A DNA stretch of 64,000 nt from Novosphingobium arvoryzae (GCF_014652615.1 NZ_BMZD01000003.1:496001-560000); one strand, 5' to 3'; positions 17,140 through 26,264 are shown, counted from the first letter of the stretch. Notes: generated from the sequence alone by a model not told the origin. Made by a program: numbers and translations.

Positions 17140-17883
17140 CTACCCCGCCCTGCCCGCCTGCAGCTCGCTCAGGTCGAACGGGCGCATTGCGCATAGCATG
17201 CCATACCAGCCGCGCTGGAGCACGCTCTCCTCACTGTCGCGTTCGGCCAGCGCCTGCACCGCACGGCGGTGCTGCTCGATCATTTCCGCCAGCTCGGCCG
17301 CGCCGCGGGCAGACAGCTTGATCAGTTCCGACGCGTAGACCGCATCGGGCGCGGCGAAGTCCATCTCCAGGAACTGCGGTTTCATCCGCTCCTCGAACAG
17401 GGTGCGCATCGGCGTCTTGCGCCACACGATCGTCCGGTCGACCAGCGGCCGCACTCGCCCGCCAGGCAAGCGGTCGATCAGGGCCAGCCGCTCCAGACGG
17501 GAGAGCCATTGTTCCATTGCGAGGGGCGGAACCGCAAAGTCGCGGGCTATCTCGTCCGGGCTGTAGCCGCCCAGAATGGTCATGAACAAGAACGAGAGGA
17601 ACGTGTCGCTGGACAGCGCCCGCTCCTGCGCCAGGGTCAGCTCTTGCGCCAGCCCGGTCACCGGATGCTCGGCCTCGCGCGCCAGGTCTGCCAGCGTCAG
17701 GCCGACCAGCGCGGCCAGCCGCTCCAGCCGCTCCAGCGACAGGCCCTTGCCCGCCAGCCAGCGTTTCGCGGTCGCCTCACCAATGGCAAATTCCGCCGCG
17801 ATGCGCCGCGCGGTCCACCCTTCGTGCCGCAACGCGCGGCGCAGGATCGCAAGCATGGCGGCGCTTGTGGAATCGGATCGCAT
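17140..17883 (-). CDS. Helix-turn-helix transcriptional regulator (XRE-like)
   Basis: About 247 residues. The N-terminal half has two helix-turn-helix-like stretches (RRIAAEFAIGEATAKRWLAGKGL and the following LERLERLAALVGLTLADLAREA), and the C-terminal half looks like an alpha-helical sensor or oligomerisation domain. The open frame continues far upstream, but that part is antisense to the amidohydrolase, so the ATG at 17883 is used. It is divergent from the amidohydrolase/COQ4 operon and probably regulates it. No strong ribosome binding site is visible before 17883. Confidence 0.7.
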   Translation of the reverse strand: MRSDSTSAAMLAILRRALRHEGWTARRIAAEFAIGEATAKRWLAGKGLSLERLERLAALVGLTLADLAREAEHPVTGLAQELTLAQERALSSDTFLSFLFMTILGGYSPDEIARDFAVPPLAMEQWLSRLERLALIDRLPGGRVRPLVDRTIVWRKTPMRTLFEERMKPQFLEMDFAAPDAVYASELIKLSARGAAELAEMIEQHRRAVQALAERDSEESVLQRGWYGMLCAMRPFDLSELQAGRAG

Positions 17884-18024
17884 AGTGATCCGAATGTCGC
17901 GCAAAAATGATCCGTTTGGCAAGCCCTCCATTCGGTGCGAATCCAGCTTCGCGATATGCTCCCCCCTGTCGCGGCCGAGAGTTGTCCAGCAACCCGCCGC
18001 AACCTGATGACCTGGGAGAGACAA

Positions 18025-19767
18025 ATGACTGGCATGCTGATCAAGAACGGAACCGTCGTGGACGGCACTGGCGCCCCGGCCTTTGCGGCCGACGTGCGCG
18101 TCCAGGATGGCTTCATCACCGAAGTCGGCCCGAACCTTGCCCCCAAGGGCGAACGCGTGTTCGACGCGAGTGGCTGCCAGGTGACGCCCGGCTTCATCGA
18201 AAGCCATACCCATTACGACGGCACGATGTGGTGGCAGCCTGATCTGGACCCGCTGCCGGGCTATGGCGCGACGACCATGATCATGGGCAACTGCGGCTTC
18301 TCGCCCGCACCGCTGCACAAATACATGCCCGCCCAGCGCGAAATGGTCGGCATCTTCAGCTTCTTCGAGGATATTCCCGAAGGACCGTTCCTGCAGAACC
18401 TGCCGTGGGACTGGAACAAGTGGTCGGAATACCGCGCTTCGGTCGAGCGCAACGTGAAGGTGCCGCTCAACTACGCCGCCTATACCGGCCACATCGCCAT
18501 CCGCCTTGCCGCGATGGGCGTCGAGGCATGGGAGCGCAAGGCAACCCCGGAAGAAATCGCGGTGATGGCCGACCTGCTGGACGACGCGCTGGCCGCCGGC
18601 GCGCTCGGCATGTCGGACAACATGCACGACCATGACGGACAGAACCGCCCGGTGCCGACCCTGCTGGCCTGCGACGATGAATTCGCCGCCCTGTTCGACG
18701 TGATGGAGCGCTATCCCGGCTGCTGCTATCAGGTGATCGTCGATACCTTCATGCGCATGACCGGCCCGGCCAATCTGGAGCGCCTGTCCAAGCTGCTCGC
18801 CGGTCGCCCGATCAAGGTGCAGATCGCCGGCGCGATCCCCACGCTGGACTTCCAGAAGGGCATCCTGCCAGCCATGCAGGCCAGTGTGAACGCGATGCGC
18901 GAAGCCGGCGTGGATGTCTGGCCGGGCTTTGCCCACGTCTCGCCGACCTCGACGCTCAGCCTCGTCAAGTCGCTAATCTTCGCGCAGTCGAACGACTACG
19001 TCTGGCACGAAGTCGTGCTGGCCGACGACCATGCCGAAAAGGCCCGTCTGCTGGCCGATCCGGACTGGCGCGCCCGCGCCCGCGAAAGCTGGGATACGCA
19101 GGCGTGGGATCACTCCCCGCTCAAGAACCCGCAGGAACTGTTCCTGCTGGATAGCGAGAACGGCACCGGCCCGATTGGCATCACGCTGAAGGAATATGCC
19201 GACAGCAAGGGGCTGCACCGCAGCGACGCGATGGCGGACTGGATCCTGGCGAACGGCACCCGCTCCACCGTGCACATGGCCCCCTTCCCCAAGGACGAGG
19301 CACTGACGATCGAGCTGATGCGCGATCCCAAGACCGTCGGTAACATCTCGGACGCGGGCGCGCACTTGCAGATGCTGTGCGGCGGCGGCGAAAACGCCCT
19401 GCTGCTGACCCAGTACGTCCGCGATGAAAAGAAGCTGACGCTGGAAGAGGCCATCCACGTGATGACCGGCAAGCTGGCCCGCCACTTCAACCTGAATGAC
19501 CGTGGCGTGATCGCACCGGGCAAGCGCGCCGACATCGCCGTGTTCAACATGGACGAAATCCAGCGCCGCGAAATGGTCAAAGCGCACGACGTGCCCGATG
19601 GCCGGGGCGGCACGACCTGGCGCTTCACCCGCGCGCCGATGCCGACGCGCCTGACGATGGTCAATGGCGTGCCGACTTTCGAAGGCGGCCAGCCAACCGG
19701 CGCAATGCCCGGTCAGTTCCTGTCCCCTGGCAACGATGACACGGCCCTGGCCGTCGCAGCGGAGTAA
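18025..19767 (+). CDS. Amidohydrolase family 3 protein (N-acyl-D-amino-acid deacylase-like)
   Basis: This 580-residue protein has the features of the D-aminoacylase branch of metal-dependent amidohydrolases. An N-terminal beta-sandwich strand (LIKNGTVVDGTG) is followed by SHTHYDG with the HxH metal pair, MGNCGF with the cysteine ligand, and a late SDAGAHLQM with the acidic ligand. Family members hydrolyse C-N, and sometimes other, bonds of acylated or cyclic substrates. The ATG at 18025 follows GGGAGAGACAA. Its stop overlaps the region of the COQ4-like start, so the two are co-expressed. The same pair recurs at 29722-32279. Substrate unknown; amide cleavage is inference. Confidence 0.85.
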   Translation: MTGMLIKNGTVVDGTGAPAFAADVRVQDGFITEVGPNLAPKGERVFDASGCQVTPGFIESHTHYDGTMWWQPDLDPLPGYGATTMIMGNCGFSPAPLHKYMPAQREMVGIFSFFEDIPEGPFLQNLPWDWNKWSEYRASVERNVKVPLNYAAYTGHIAIRLAAMGVEAWERKATPEEIAVMADLLDDALAAGALGMSDNMHDHDGQNRPVPTLLACDDEFAALFDVMERYPGCCYQVIVDTFMRMTGPANLERLSKLLAGRPIKVQIAGAIPTLDFQKGILPAMQASVNAMREAGVDVWPGFAHVSPTSTLSLVKSLIFAQSNDYVWHEVVLADDHAEKARLLADPDWRARARESWDTQAWDHSPLKNPQELFLLDSENGTGPIGITLKEYADSKGLHRSDAMADWILANGTRSTVHMAPFPKDEALTIELMRDPKTVGNISDAGAHLQMLCGGGENALLLTQYVRDEKKLTLEEAIHVMTGKLARHFNLNDRGVIAPGKRADIAVFNMDEIQRREMVKAHDVPDGRGGTTWRFTRAPMPTRLTMVNGVPTFEGGQPTGAMPGQFLSPGNDDTALAVAAE

Positions 19768-19772
19768 TGGCG

Positions 19773-20651
19773 ATGGAAGTCAAGGTTGGCGCCGGAGAGC
19801 GCGAATACTTCAACGGGGCGATCCGCAAGGTCGAAACCGAAAGCTCGGTGCTGGTCAGCAACTCCGCCTATCTCAACAATGCGGAGCTGCGCCACCTGAT
19901 CGCGCAGGAAATGCTGCGCCGCAACGGATCGGACCTGCCCAATACCGCCTTCATCCCCGAAGTCGCCCAGATCCTGATGACGCTGGAAGACTGGGGCCGG
20001 ATCATGGCCCTGTTCGAGGAGGAAAAGGCCCGCCTGCCCCGCTTTGCCGAGTGGTGCGAGCGCAAATCGCTGGCCGATTTCAAGAAGGACGAGGTGAAGG
20101 ACTGCGCCCCCGGCACGCTGGGGGCCGCGCTCCACGATTTCATGGTCAACAGCGGCTATGAACTCGACATCTTCTACCGCGAAATCCAGGTGGTGAACGA
20201 CCTGACCTATTACCTGCGCCAGACCGCGCTGACCCATGATATCGAGCATATCGTGTCAGGTTTCGGCCCGAACCACGGCGGGGAAATCGCGCTGCTCAAC
20301 GCCAACATGCACAGCAAGGCGCGCTATTTCCATCCGGAACTGGCCGCGTTCTTCAGCCGCGTGCAGAGCTATCTCAAGGCCAAGACGATCATGAAGGACG
20401 GCCTCTATTACGCAGAGGCCGCCGCGCTGAACCTTGAGGCCGAGTATCAGGGCGCCGTGCAGGGTCGCAACTGGAAGTATCCGCTGATGCTGGCCGACTG
20501 GCGCGGCATGGTCGACTGGCAGATCGCCGACATCCGCGAGGAACTGGGCATCAACCCGGTCCCCGCGCCAGACCTGTGGGCCGACACCAACCGGCTCTGC
20601 GACGAAGGCGATGCCAACTATGGCATGCCGCTGATGCAGGCCGCCGAATAG
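19773..20651 (+). CDS. COQ4-family protein
   Basis: The 292-residue product carries the COQ4 signature: APGTLG near residues 112-117, and the metal-binding HDxxH-x11-E (H155, D156, H159, E171). Eukaryotic COQ4 binds a divalent metal at this motif and works at carbon 1 of the ubiquinone ring, where recent work assigns it an oxidative decarboxylation. Here it is coupled to an amidohydrolase in a catabolic cluster, so a role on a pathway carboxylate or quinoid intermediate is more likely than in ubiquinone synthesis. ATG at 19773 has GGAG eight bases upstream; ATG at 19767 overlaps the previous stop and is less well placed. Confidence 0.82.
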   Translation: MEVKVGAGEREYFNGAIRKVETESSVLVSNSAYLNNAELRHLIAQEMLRRNGSDLPNTAFIPEVAQILMTLEDWGRIMALFEEEKARLPRFAEWCERKSLADFKKDEVKDCAPGTLGAALHDFMVNSGYELDIFYREIQVVNDLTYYLRQTALTHDIEHIVSGFGPNHGGEIALLNANMHSKARYFHPELAAFFSRVQSYLKAKTIMKDGLYYAEAAALNLEAEYQGAVQGRNWKYPLMLADWRGMVDWQIADIREELGINPVPAPDLWADTNRLCDEGDANYGMPLMQAAE

Positions 20652-20768
20652 GGCCGGAACAGCATCGGACATGCATCAGGGCGTCTATCCCCGGCGGGAT
20701 TGACGCCCTGTTTGCGGTCTGAAATGCCCTGCAACCAACGATTATCTGGTTTTATCGGGAGAATGAGC

Positions 20769-21527
20769 ATGCGCGGTCTGGCAGGCAAGGTGGGCATCGT
20801 CGCGGGCGGTGCACGCGGGATCGGCGCGGCAACGGCACGGCGACTGGCGCAGGAAGGCGCGCATGTCGTGATCGGCGACCTGCTGGTCGAACAGGCTGAG
20901 GAAACCGCCGAGGCCATTCGCGCCGCCGGTGGTTCTGCCCTTGCCGTGGCGCTGGATGGCACGAATGCGGATTCGCAAGCCGCCATCGTCGCCGCCGCCA
21001 AGGAAGCGTTCGGCGGGCTGGATTTCTATCACTCCAATCTCGCGGGCGGCACTGGCGGCGATATCGACGCGCTCGACTGCCCGGTCGAGGTGCTCGACAA
21101 CAGCTTTGCGATCAACACCAAGAGCCATTTCCTGGCGACCCAGGCCGCCCTGCCCTCGATCATCGCACGCGGCGGCGGGGCGATGATCTATACCTCCAGC
21201 GGCGCAGCGACCGGCGGCGCGGCCTGGCAGGTTGCCTATCCGATGACCAAGAACGCGATCCACCCGCTCGCCCGCCATGTCGCGGCGCGCTATGGCAAGC
21301 AGGGCGTGCGTGCGAACGTGATCTGCCCCGGCCTGGTGCTGACCGAAGCGGTCAAGATCCACCTGACCGACGAATATGTCGAAAAGGGCCTGAAGGCGAT
21401 CCCGCACACCCGCCTGGGCCAGCCGGAAGACATTGCCGCCGCCGTCACCTTCCTCGCCTCTGAAGATGGCGCGTGGGTCAACGGGCAGGTCTGGCACATC
21501 AATGGTGGAGCGCAAATGCGTGACTGA
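20769..21527 (+). CDS. Short-chain dehydrogenase/reductase
   Basis: A 252-residue SDR with AGGARGIG in place of the usual TGxxxGIG, and a catalytic YPMTK. The NNAG motif is replaced by SNLAGG, a clear departure that may affect cofactor or substrate geometry. ATG at 20769 follows GGGAGA at good spacing; ATG at 20763 touches that site and is unlikely. Its 3' end overlaps the MFS transporter gene, so the two are probably co-expressed. Confidence 0.83.
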   Translation: MRGLAGKVGIVAGGARGIGAATARRLAQEGAHVVIGDLLVEQAEETAEAIRAAGGSALAVALDGTNADSQAAIVAAAKEAFGGLDFYHSNLAGGTGGDIDALDCPVEVLDNSFAINTKSHFLATQAALPSIIARGGGAMIYTSSGAATGGAAWQVAYPMTKNAIHPLARHVAARYGKQGVRANVICPGLVLTEAVKIHLTDEYVEKGLKAIPHTRLGQPEDIAAAVTFLASEDGAWVNGQVWHINGGAQMRD

Positions 21528-22803
21528 CCGGGCCACTGAAACGCATAATGCTCCGGGGCGCGCGCCAACCAATGCCTGGCTTGTGCTGGCGCTGCTCTTG
21601 GCGATCTACATCTTCAACTTTGCCGACCGCTATCTGATCACCGGCCTCGTCGGTCCGATCAAGGCCGAATTCGGTCTGGGCGACGACTTCATGGGCCTGC
21701 TGATGGGGCCGGCGTTCGTCGCGCTTTATGTCTTCGCGGGCGTGCCCATTGCGCGGCTGGCAGACCGCAAGTCGCGGATCGCCATCATTGCCGCGGGCTG
21801 CGTGGTGTGGAGCGCCGCCACCGTCGCAACCGGTCTGGCGACCGGCCCCGTCTCGCTTGCACTGGCGCGGGTTGCGGTAGGTATTGGCGAAGCCGCCTTT
21901 GCCGCCCCGGCCTATTCGCTGCTGGCGGATTACTTTCCGGTTGAAAAGCGGGGCCGCGCCTTCGCGATCCTCGGCCTTGCGACCTATTTCGGGCAGATCG
22001 CCGGACAAGCCGGCGGCCCTGCCATCGCCGCGCTCTATGACTGGCGCACGGCGTTCTTTGCGATGGGCATTCCCGGCGTGTTGCTGGGGGCGCTGGCCGT
22101 GCTGACCATTCGCGAACCGGCGCGGACCGTGCCGGTCAAGGCCGTCCCGGCCATCCCGTTCGGCCAGATGCTTGGTCACTTGCGCCGCGCGCCGTCCTAT
22201 GTGCTGATGATGATCGGCATGGGGCTGGGTTCGCTGTCTGGCGTCGCCTTCGGCTATTGGGGCCCGGAACTCTTCACGCGCAGCTTCGGCATCGACCCGA
22301 CCGTCGCCAAGACCGCGTTCGCGGTCAATTTCGGGATGGCCGGCCTGGTCGGGATGCTGCTGTTCGGCACGCTGTCCGACAAGCTGACCACGCGGGGCCG
22401 CGAATGGCCGATCCGCCTGACCGCCGCCGCCATGGCATCGGCCACGGCGTGCATCCTGCTGGTCACATGGTCGGACACCTTCGGCATGGCAACCGCGCTG
22501 GCGATCCCGTCGGGGCTGCTGGGCGGTGGCTGGGCGGTCGGCGTGCTGTCGAGTCTGCAATACATCCTGCCCGAACGCTTCCGTGCCACCGCGACGGCCA
22601 GCTTCATCATGGTCACGACCTTGCTGGGCTATTTCGTCGGCCCCTGGCTGACCGGGGCGGTCAGTCAGGCGCTGGGCGGCGATGCCTGGTCGCTGCAAGT
22701 CGGGCTGTCGGTAGCGATCCCGCTGGGCTTCGTCGGCGCCCTGTGCTGCCTGCTCGCCGCGCGCACGCTGGAGCGTGACCGCGCAGCCCTGTCAGACGCC
22801 TGA
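21520..22803 (+). CDS. Major facilitator superfamily transporter (spinster-like)
   Basis: About 427 residues with some twelve hydrophobic segments starting at LVLALLLAIYIFNFADRYLI. The loop motif GVPIARLADRKSR corresponds to the conserved G-x3-D/R-x-G-RR/K motif of the MFS. The protein resembles the spinster-like branch of organic-anion and lipid transporters. GTG at 21520 is chosen because GGAG lies nine bases before it; it overlaps the SDR stop by 8 bases. It is the cluster's only inner-membrane transporter, so it probably brings in the substrate or exports an intermediate. Confidence 0.87.
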   Translation: MTDRATETHNAPGRAPTNAWLVLALLLAIYIFNFADRYLITGLVGPIKAEFGLGDDFMGLLMGPAFVALYVFAGVPIARLADRKSRIAIIAAGCVVWSAATVATGLATGPVSLALARVAVGIGEAAFAAPAYSLLADYFPVEKRGRAFAILGLATYFGQIAGQAGGPAIAALYDWRTAFFAMGIPGVLLGALAVLTIREPARTVPVKAVPAIPFGQMLGHLRRAPSYVLMMIGMGLGSLSGVAFGYWGPELFTRSFGIDPTVAKTAFAVNFGMAGLVGMLLFGTLSDKLTTRGREWPIRLTAAAMASATACILLVTWSDTFGMATALAIPSGLLGGGWAVGVLSSLQYILPERFRATATASFIMVTTLLGYFVGPWLTGAVSQALGGDAWSLQVGLSVAIPLGFVGALCCLLAARTLERDRAALSDA

Positions 22804-22898
22804 TCCACTGGGTTGAACGCGCAACCGGCCCGCTCCCCGGCCCGGCCACCCCTCGATTACGATCGCGGGGCGGCTGGCTGGAGGGCGGGCCGATAGCG

Positions 22899-22920
22899 CA
22901 GTTGCTTCAGTGCAACTGAA
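22899..22920. terminator. Small palindrome between convergent genes
   Basis: CAGTTGC and GCAACTG form a 7-bp stem around TTCAGT, and an overlapping TTCAGT-GCA-ACTGAA repeat is present. It lies between the convergent MFS and SDR genes. There is no T-tract, so it may be a weak bidirectional terminator or a protein-binding site. Confidence 0.3.
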
Positions 22921-22927
22921 CCAGCGC

Positions 22928-23713
22928 CTAGGCCGTCGGCTTGGGCGATCCGGGGAGCCCCATGTAATAGTGCCCGGCATTCAACCCACCATCGACCGAC
23001 AGTTCCGTGCCCATGCAGTAGCGCGCGTCTTCCGACGCGAGATAGGCTGCCGCCGCGCCGATGTCCTTGGGCTCGCCCGCATACTGCGCGGGATAGATCC
23101 AGTAGCCCTTGTCGTAGGTGGCCTTGTCCACGTTCATCGGGTTCGCCAGCGGGGTATAGATCCCGCCCGGATGGATCGAGTTCACGCGAATTCCGCGCGG
23201 CCCCAGTTCCAGCGCAAGCGCCTTGGTCAGCCCGCGCACCGCAAACTTCGTGGCACAATAGACCGATACGGCATTGGCCCCGGAGATCCCGTCAGCCGAA
23301 CTCATGTTGACGATGGCACCGCCCCCGGCGCGCTCGATCGCGGGGATCGCCAGCTGGCAACCGATGATCACGCCGTTGAGGTTGACGTTGATCAGGGTCG
23401 CGATCTCGCTTTCCGAGTAATCCTCGAACCCGCGGAAGAACAGCACGCCCGCATTGTTGACCAGCGTGTCGAGCTTGCCGAACCGCGCCTCGGTGGCGGC
23501 GATCACGGCGCTCCATTCCGACCGGCTGGTCACGTCGTGGTGATGGAAAGCGGCATTTGCGCCCAGTTCATCGGCCAGCGCCTGACCGGGCGCGTCGAGG
23601 ATGTCGGTGATCATCACCCGCGCCCCTTCGGCGATGAACCGCCGCACGATCCCTTCGCCAATCCCGCGCGCACCGCCCGTCACGATGGCAACCTTGCCCT
23701 CCAGCCTGTTCAT
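22928..23713 (-). CDS. Short-chain dehydrogenase/reductase
   Basis: A 261-residue SDR with TGGARGIG, VNNAGVL, NMSSADG and the catalytic YCATK, resembling 3-alpha/20-beta-hydroxysteroid dehydrogenase-type SDRs in overall layout. The ATG at 23713 follows GGGAGAGCAGGGA; the extra residues back to 23776 are rejected. It is divergent from the alpha/beta hydrolase across a 156-base spacer. The NNAG motif is canonical here, unlike in several neighbours. Confidence 0.86.
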   Translation of the reverse strand: MNRLEGKVAIVTGGARGIGEGIVRRFIAEGARVMITDILDAPGQALADELGANAAFHHHDVTSRSEWSAVIAATEARFGKLDTLVNNAGVLFFRGFEDYSESEIATLINVNLNGVIIGCQLAIPAIERAGGGAIVNMSSADGISGANAVSVYCATKFAVRGLTKALALELGPRGIRVNSIHPGGIYTPLANPMNVDKATYDKGYWIYPAQYAGEPKDIGAAAAYLASEDARYCMGTELSVDGGLNAGHYYMGLPGSPKPTA

Positions 23714-23869
23714 TCCCTGCTCTCCCACTCGATTCGTCGCCAGATCATGGCTGGCGCAGCGGCCAGCAATACGCAATCATGGCGACGAAACATAACCCGT
23801 TCGGGTAACGCGAATCACATCGCGCTGCCCGTAACGCAAATCGACAACAGGATCGGGAGAGTTCCACCC
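23714..23869. promoter_or_regulatory. Divergent promoter with repeated GTAACGC-AATC boxes
   Basis: Two direct copies, GTAACGCGAATC (23805-23816) and GTAACGCAAATC (23831-23842), lie 26 bases apart in the spacer between the SDR and the hydrolase gene. An adjacent ACCCG-TT-CGGGT palindrome lies around 23795-23806. Direct repeats at this spacing are typical of AraC-type regulators, one of which is encoded at 15131. The assignment is inference. Confidence 0.5.
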
Positions 23870-24796
23870 ATGCCGCTTAACCCCCAGGTCGAAGCCCTGC
23901 TCGCGATGTTCGCGGCCATGCCCGCGTGGGACTATGCCACCCTGACCGCGCCCGAACTGCGCGCGGTGAACGACAACCCGATGGCCTTTGGCGAACCGCC
24001 TGCAGTGGCGCGGGTAGAGGATCTGGCGCTTGATCTGCCGGGGCGGACCCTGCCTGCCCGGCTCTACGTTCCCGGCGATGCCGCCAATCCCGCACCGCTG
24101 GTGGTATTCTATCACGGCGGCGGCTGGGTGATCGGCACGCTGGAAACCCACGATGCAACCTGCCGCGCGCTCGCGCGGGCCAGCGGTGCGGCGGTGCTCT
24201 CGGTCGGCTACAGGCTTGCCCCCGAACATCCCTACCCCGCCCCGGTCGACGATTGCTACGACGCGCTGGTCTGGGCGGCCGCCCATGCGGACGAACTCGG
24301 CTGTGATCCCCGGCGGCTCGCCGTCGCCGGCGACAGCGCAGGCGGCAACCTCTCGGCGGCGGTGTCGATCATGGCGCGCGATCGCGGCGGGCCGGCGCTG
24401 CGCCATCAATTGCTGATCTATCCGGTAACCGACGACGACTTTTCGCTGCCGTCCTATGCCGAGAATGGCGGCGGGGACTTCTTCCTGAGCAACGCCATGA
24501 TGCGCTGGTTCTGGGACCGCTATCTGGGCGATGTTGCCGATGCCCCGCTGGCCCGGGTCGGGCGCACCCCGGACCTGTCCGGCCTGCCTTCCGCCACTGT
24601 CATCACCGCCGAATTCGATCCGCTGCGCGATGAGGGCATGGCCTATGCGGCGCGGCTGGAACAGGCCGGCATTGCCGTGGACGCTGCAGTTGCGCCGGGG
24701 ATGATCCACGGCTTCTTCTCGATGTTCCAGGCCGTTCCGGATGCGCTGCCCTGGATCGAGCGAGCGGGAGCAAATCTGGCACGCGCGCTCGATTGA
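23870..24796 (+). CDS. Alpha/beta hydrolase, hormone-sensitive-lipase family
   Basis: The 308-residue protein has the HGGGW oxyanion-hole motif and the nucleophile elbow GDSAGG. A late D (EFDPLRDEG) and H (PGMIHGF) complete the catalytic triad. These identify a family IV (HSL-type) esterase or lipase, a group that hydrolyses short acyl esters, including steroid and terpenoid esters. The start at 23870 is set by the ATG after ATCGGGAGAGTTCCACCC. It lies between the divergent promoter and the Rieske gene and could release an ester-linked substrate. Confidence 0.88.
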   Translation: MPLNPQVEALLAMFAAMPAWDYATLTAPELRAVNDNPMAFGEPPAVARVEDLALDLPGRTLPARLYVPGDAANPAPLVVFYHGGGWVIGTLETHDATCRALARASGAAVLSVGYRLAPEHPYPAPVDDCYDALVWAAAHADELGCDPRRLAVAGDSAGGNLSAAVSIMARDRGGPALRHQLLIYPVTDDDFSLPSYAENGGGDFFLSNAMMRWFWDRYLGDVADAPLARVGRTPDLSGLPSATVITAEFDPLRDEGMAYAARLEQAGIAVDAAVAPGMIHGFFSMFQAVPDALPWIERAGANLARALD

Positions 24797-24980
24797 GCGG
24801 CCGGCAAGGTGCGCAGGCATGCCCCACCACCGGGACTATTCATTCATATGCGTAACACAATGTGCCATATGGTGCGCAAAGACAGCCCCCTTTGCGTGTT
24901 GCCCGGAGCAATCCGCTAGGCTATGATCGTTACATTACGAATGAAGGCCCCTCAGGCGGCTTCGGGAGAAAGACTTTCAC
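24797..24980. promoter_or_regulatory. Promoter region of the Rieske oxygenase gene
   Basis: A 184-base spacer, AT-rich in its first half. It contains CATATGCGTAACACAATG (around 24847-24864) and ATTACGAATGAAG (around 24935), both akin to the GTAACGC-AAT boxes at 23805 and 23831. AGAAAGACTTTCAC before the ATG provides a weak ribosome binding site. Confidence 0.4.
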
Positions 24981-26060
24981 ATGGCAAAGACCGCTGACTA
25001 CGCCTTGGGCGAATACACCTATCCGCGCGGCTGGTTCATGATCGGCACCTCGGCCGATGCCACCACCACGCCTGCCGCCGTGCGCTACTTCGGCGAGGAC
25101 ATGGTGATGTATCGCGGCGAAAGCGGAAAGGTCTTCCTGATCGAGGCCTATTGCCCGCACATGGGCACGCACCTGGCCAAGAACACGTCGTCCTATGTCG
25201 TGGTCGACAAGAAGCACGTCGAGGGCGATGGCATCCGTTGCCCGTATCACGCCTGGCGCTTTGGCCCGGACGGCCAGTGCGACGATATCCCCTACTCGCC
25301 GGTCAAGCCGCCTAAGGCCGCCTGCGTGAAGAGCTGGAAGGTCGTGGAACGCGCGGGTTGCCTCTGGACCTGGTACGATCCGGAAAACGGCCTGCCCGAC
25401 TACGAACTGCCCGCGTTCGAGCAGTGGGATAAGCCCAGCTGGGTCAACTGGAACGTCGAATGCCTCGGCGAACTGGCCTGCCACCCGCAGGAAGTGGTCG
25501 ATAACATGGCTGACAAGGGCCACCTGGAACCGGTTCACGGCTCCATCGACATGATCCAGTTCGAGAACGAGTTCGACGGCATCCTGGTCCGCCAGATCCT
25601 CACCGCCGGCCACAAGACGCTGGCTGGTTCGGGCGCGGAGCCGATGACCAACGACACCTGGTACACCGGCCCCGGCATCCTGCAATCGACCATGATCGGC
25701 GAATACCCGTCGCACATGTTGATCGCCCATACCCCGGTCGACGATGGCGTGATCAAGGTGTGGTATGGCCTGTTCGTGAAGGTCAAGAACGACCAGCCGA
25801 CCGATGCCGACCGCGAACTGGCGCGCGGCTATGAACAGGCCGGCGTTGCCGCGTTTGCGCAGGACTTTGAAATCTGGGCCAACAAGCGCCCCTGCATCAA
25901 TCCGCTGATGGTGCGCGGCGACGGTCCGTTCGACAAGGTGCGCATCTGGTATAAGCAGTTCTACAACCCGCGGGCGCGCGCCGGTGAATTCCAGAACCGC
26001 GTCAACGGCCGTTACGTCACGCGCGGTACCCAGCAGGCGCCGTGGGACACGGCTGCGTAA
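24981..26060 (+). CDS. Rieske non-haem iron oxygenase, KshA-like
   Basis: The 359-residue protein has a Rieske [2Fe-2S] cluster motif (CPH at 58-60, CPYH at 87-90). Its mononuclear iron site is N-x2-D-x2-H-x4-H (N175, D178, H181, H186). The N-terminal PRGWFMIG and the short spacing resemble the oxygenase part of 3-ketosteroid 9-alpha-hydroxylase (KshA) and related monooxygenases. It would insert one oxygen into a C-H bond, often the step that opens a ring. Reductase and ferredoxin partners are not found nearby. A perfect hairpin follows the stop codon. KshA function is likely but the substrate class is unproved. Confidence 0.88.
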   Translation: MAKTADYALGEYTYPRGWFMIGTSADATTTPAAVRYFGEDMVMYRGESGKVFLIEAYCPHMGTHLAKNTSSYVVVDKKHVEGDGIRCPYHAWRFGPDGQCDDIPYSPVKPPKAACVKSWKVVERAGCLWTWYDPENGLPDYELPAFEQWDKPSWVNWNVECLGELACHPQEVVDNMADKGHLEPVHGSIDMIQFENEFDGILVRQILTAGHKTLAGSGAEPMTNDTWYTGPGILQSTMIGEYPSHMLIAHTPVDDGVIKVWYGLFVKVKNDQPTDADRELARGYEQAGVAAFAQDFEIWANKRPCINPLMVRGDGPFDKVRIWYKQFYNPRARAGEFQNRVNGRYVTRGTQQAPWDTAA

Positions 26061-26065
26061 TCGTC

Positions 26066-26096
26066 GGCGATGGCATGAACCCATTGTGCCATCGCC
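26066..26096 (+). terminator. Hairpin after the Rieske gene
   Basis: GGCGATGGCA (26066-26075) and TGCCATCGCC (26087-26096) form a perfect 10-bp stem with an 11-base loop just 5 bases behind the stop codon. No T-run follows directly, so it may protect the 3' end of the transcript as well as terminate. Confidence 0.6.
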
Positions 26097-26174
26097 TCAA
26101 CCCGCGATTTTGAGGCCTCGAAGTTCAGACAGGAACATTTTCGGCCTTATTATCAGCTGATCCACTTTTGTTTG

Positions 26175-26204
26175 CGTAGAACAATTTGACGAGTTCTACG
26201 AACT
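26175..26204. promoter_or_regulatory. Inverted-repeat operator candidate upstream of a TonB-dependent receptor
   Basis: CGTAGAAC (26175-26182) and GTTCTACG (26193-26200) are perfect inverted repeats 10 bases apart. A second overlapping palindrome, AGTTC-TAC-GAACT, ends at 26204. The site is about 60 bases upstream of the receptor start, a place suited to a repressor or activator site. Confidence 0.5.
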
Positions 26205-26264
26205 TTGACAGGCTCCCCTTCTAAGGACAGCACCAAGCCTGTCCGGTGAAGGAGAGGGCAGAAA

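Noticed and set aside
17884..18936. N-terminal extension of the XRE regulator frame
   Set aside because: Lies antisense to the amidohydrolase gene; the regulator domain begins at the ATG at 17883.
22910..23869. N-terminal extension of the alpha/beta hydrolase frame
   Set aside because: Antisense to an SDR gene; the hydrolase has its own ATG after a ribosome binding site at 23870.
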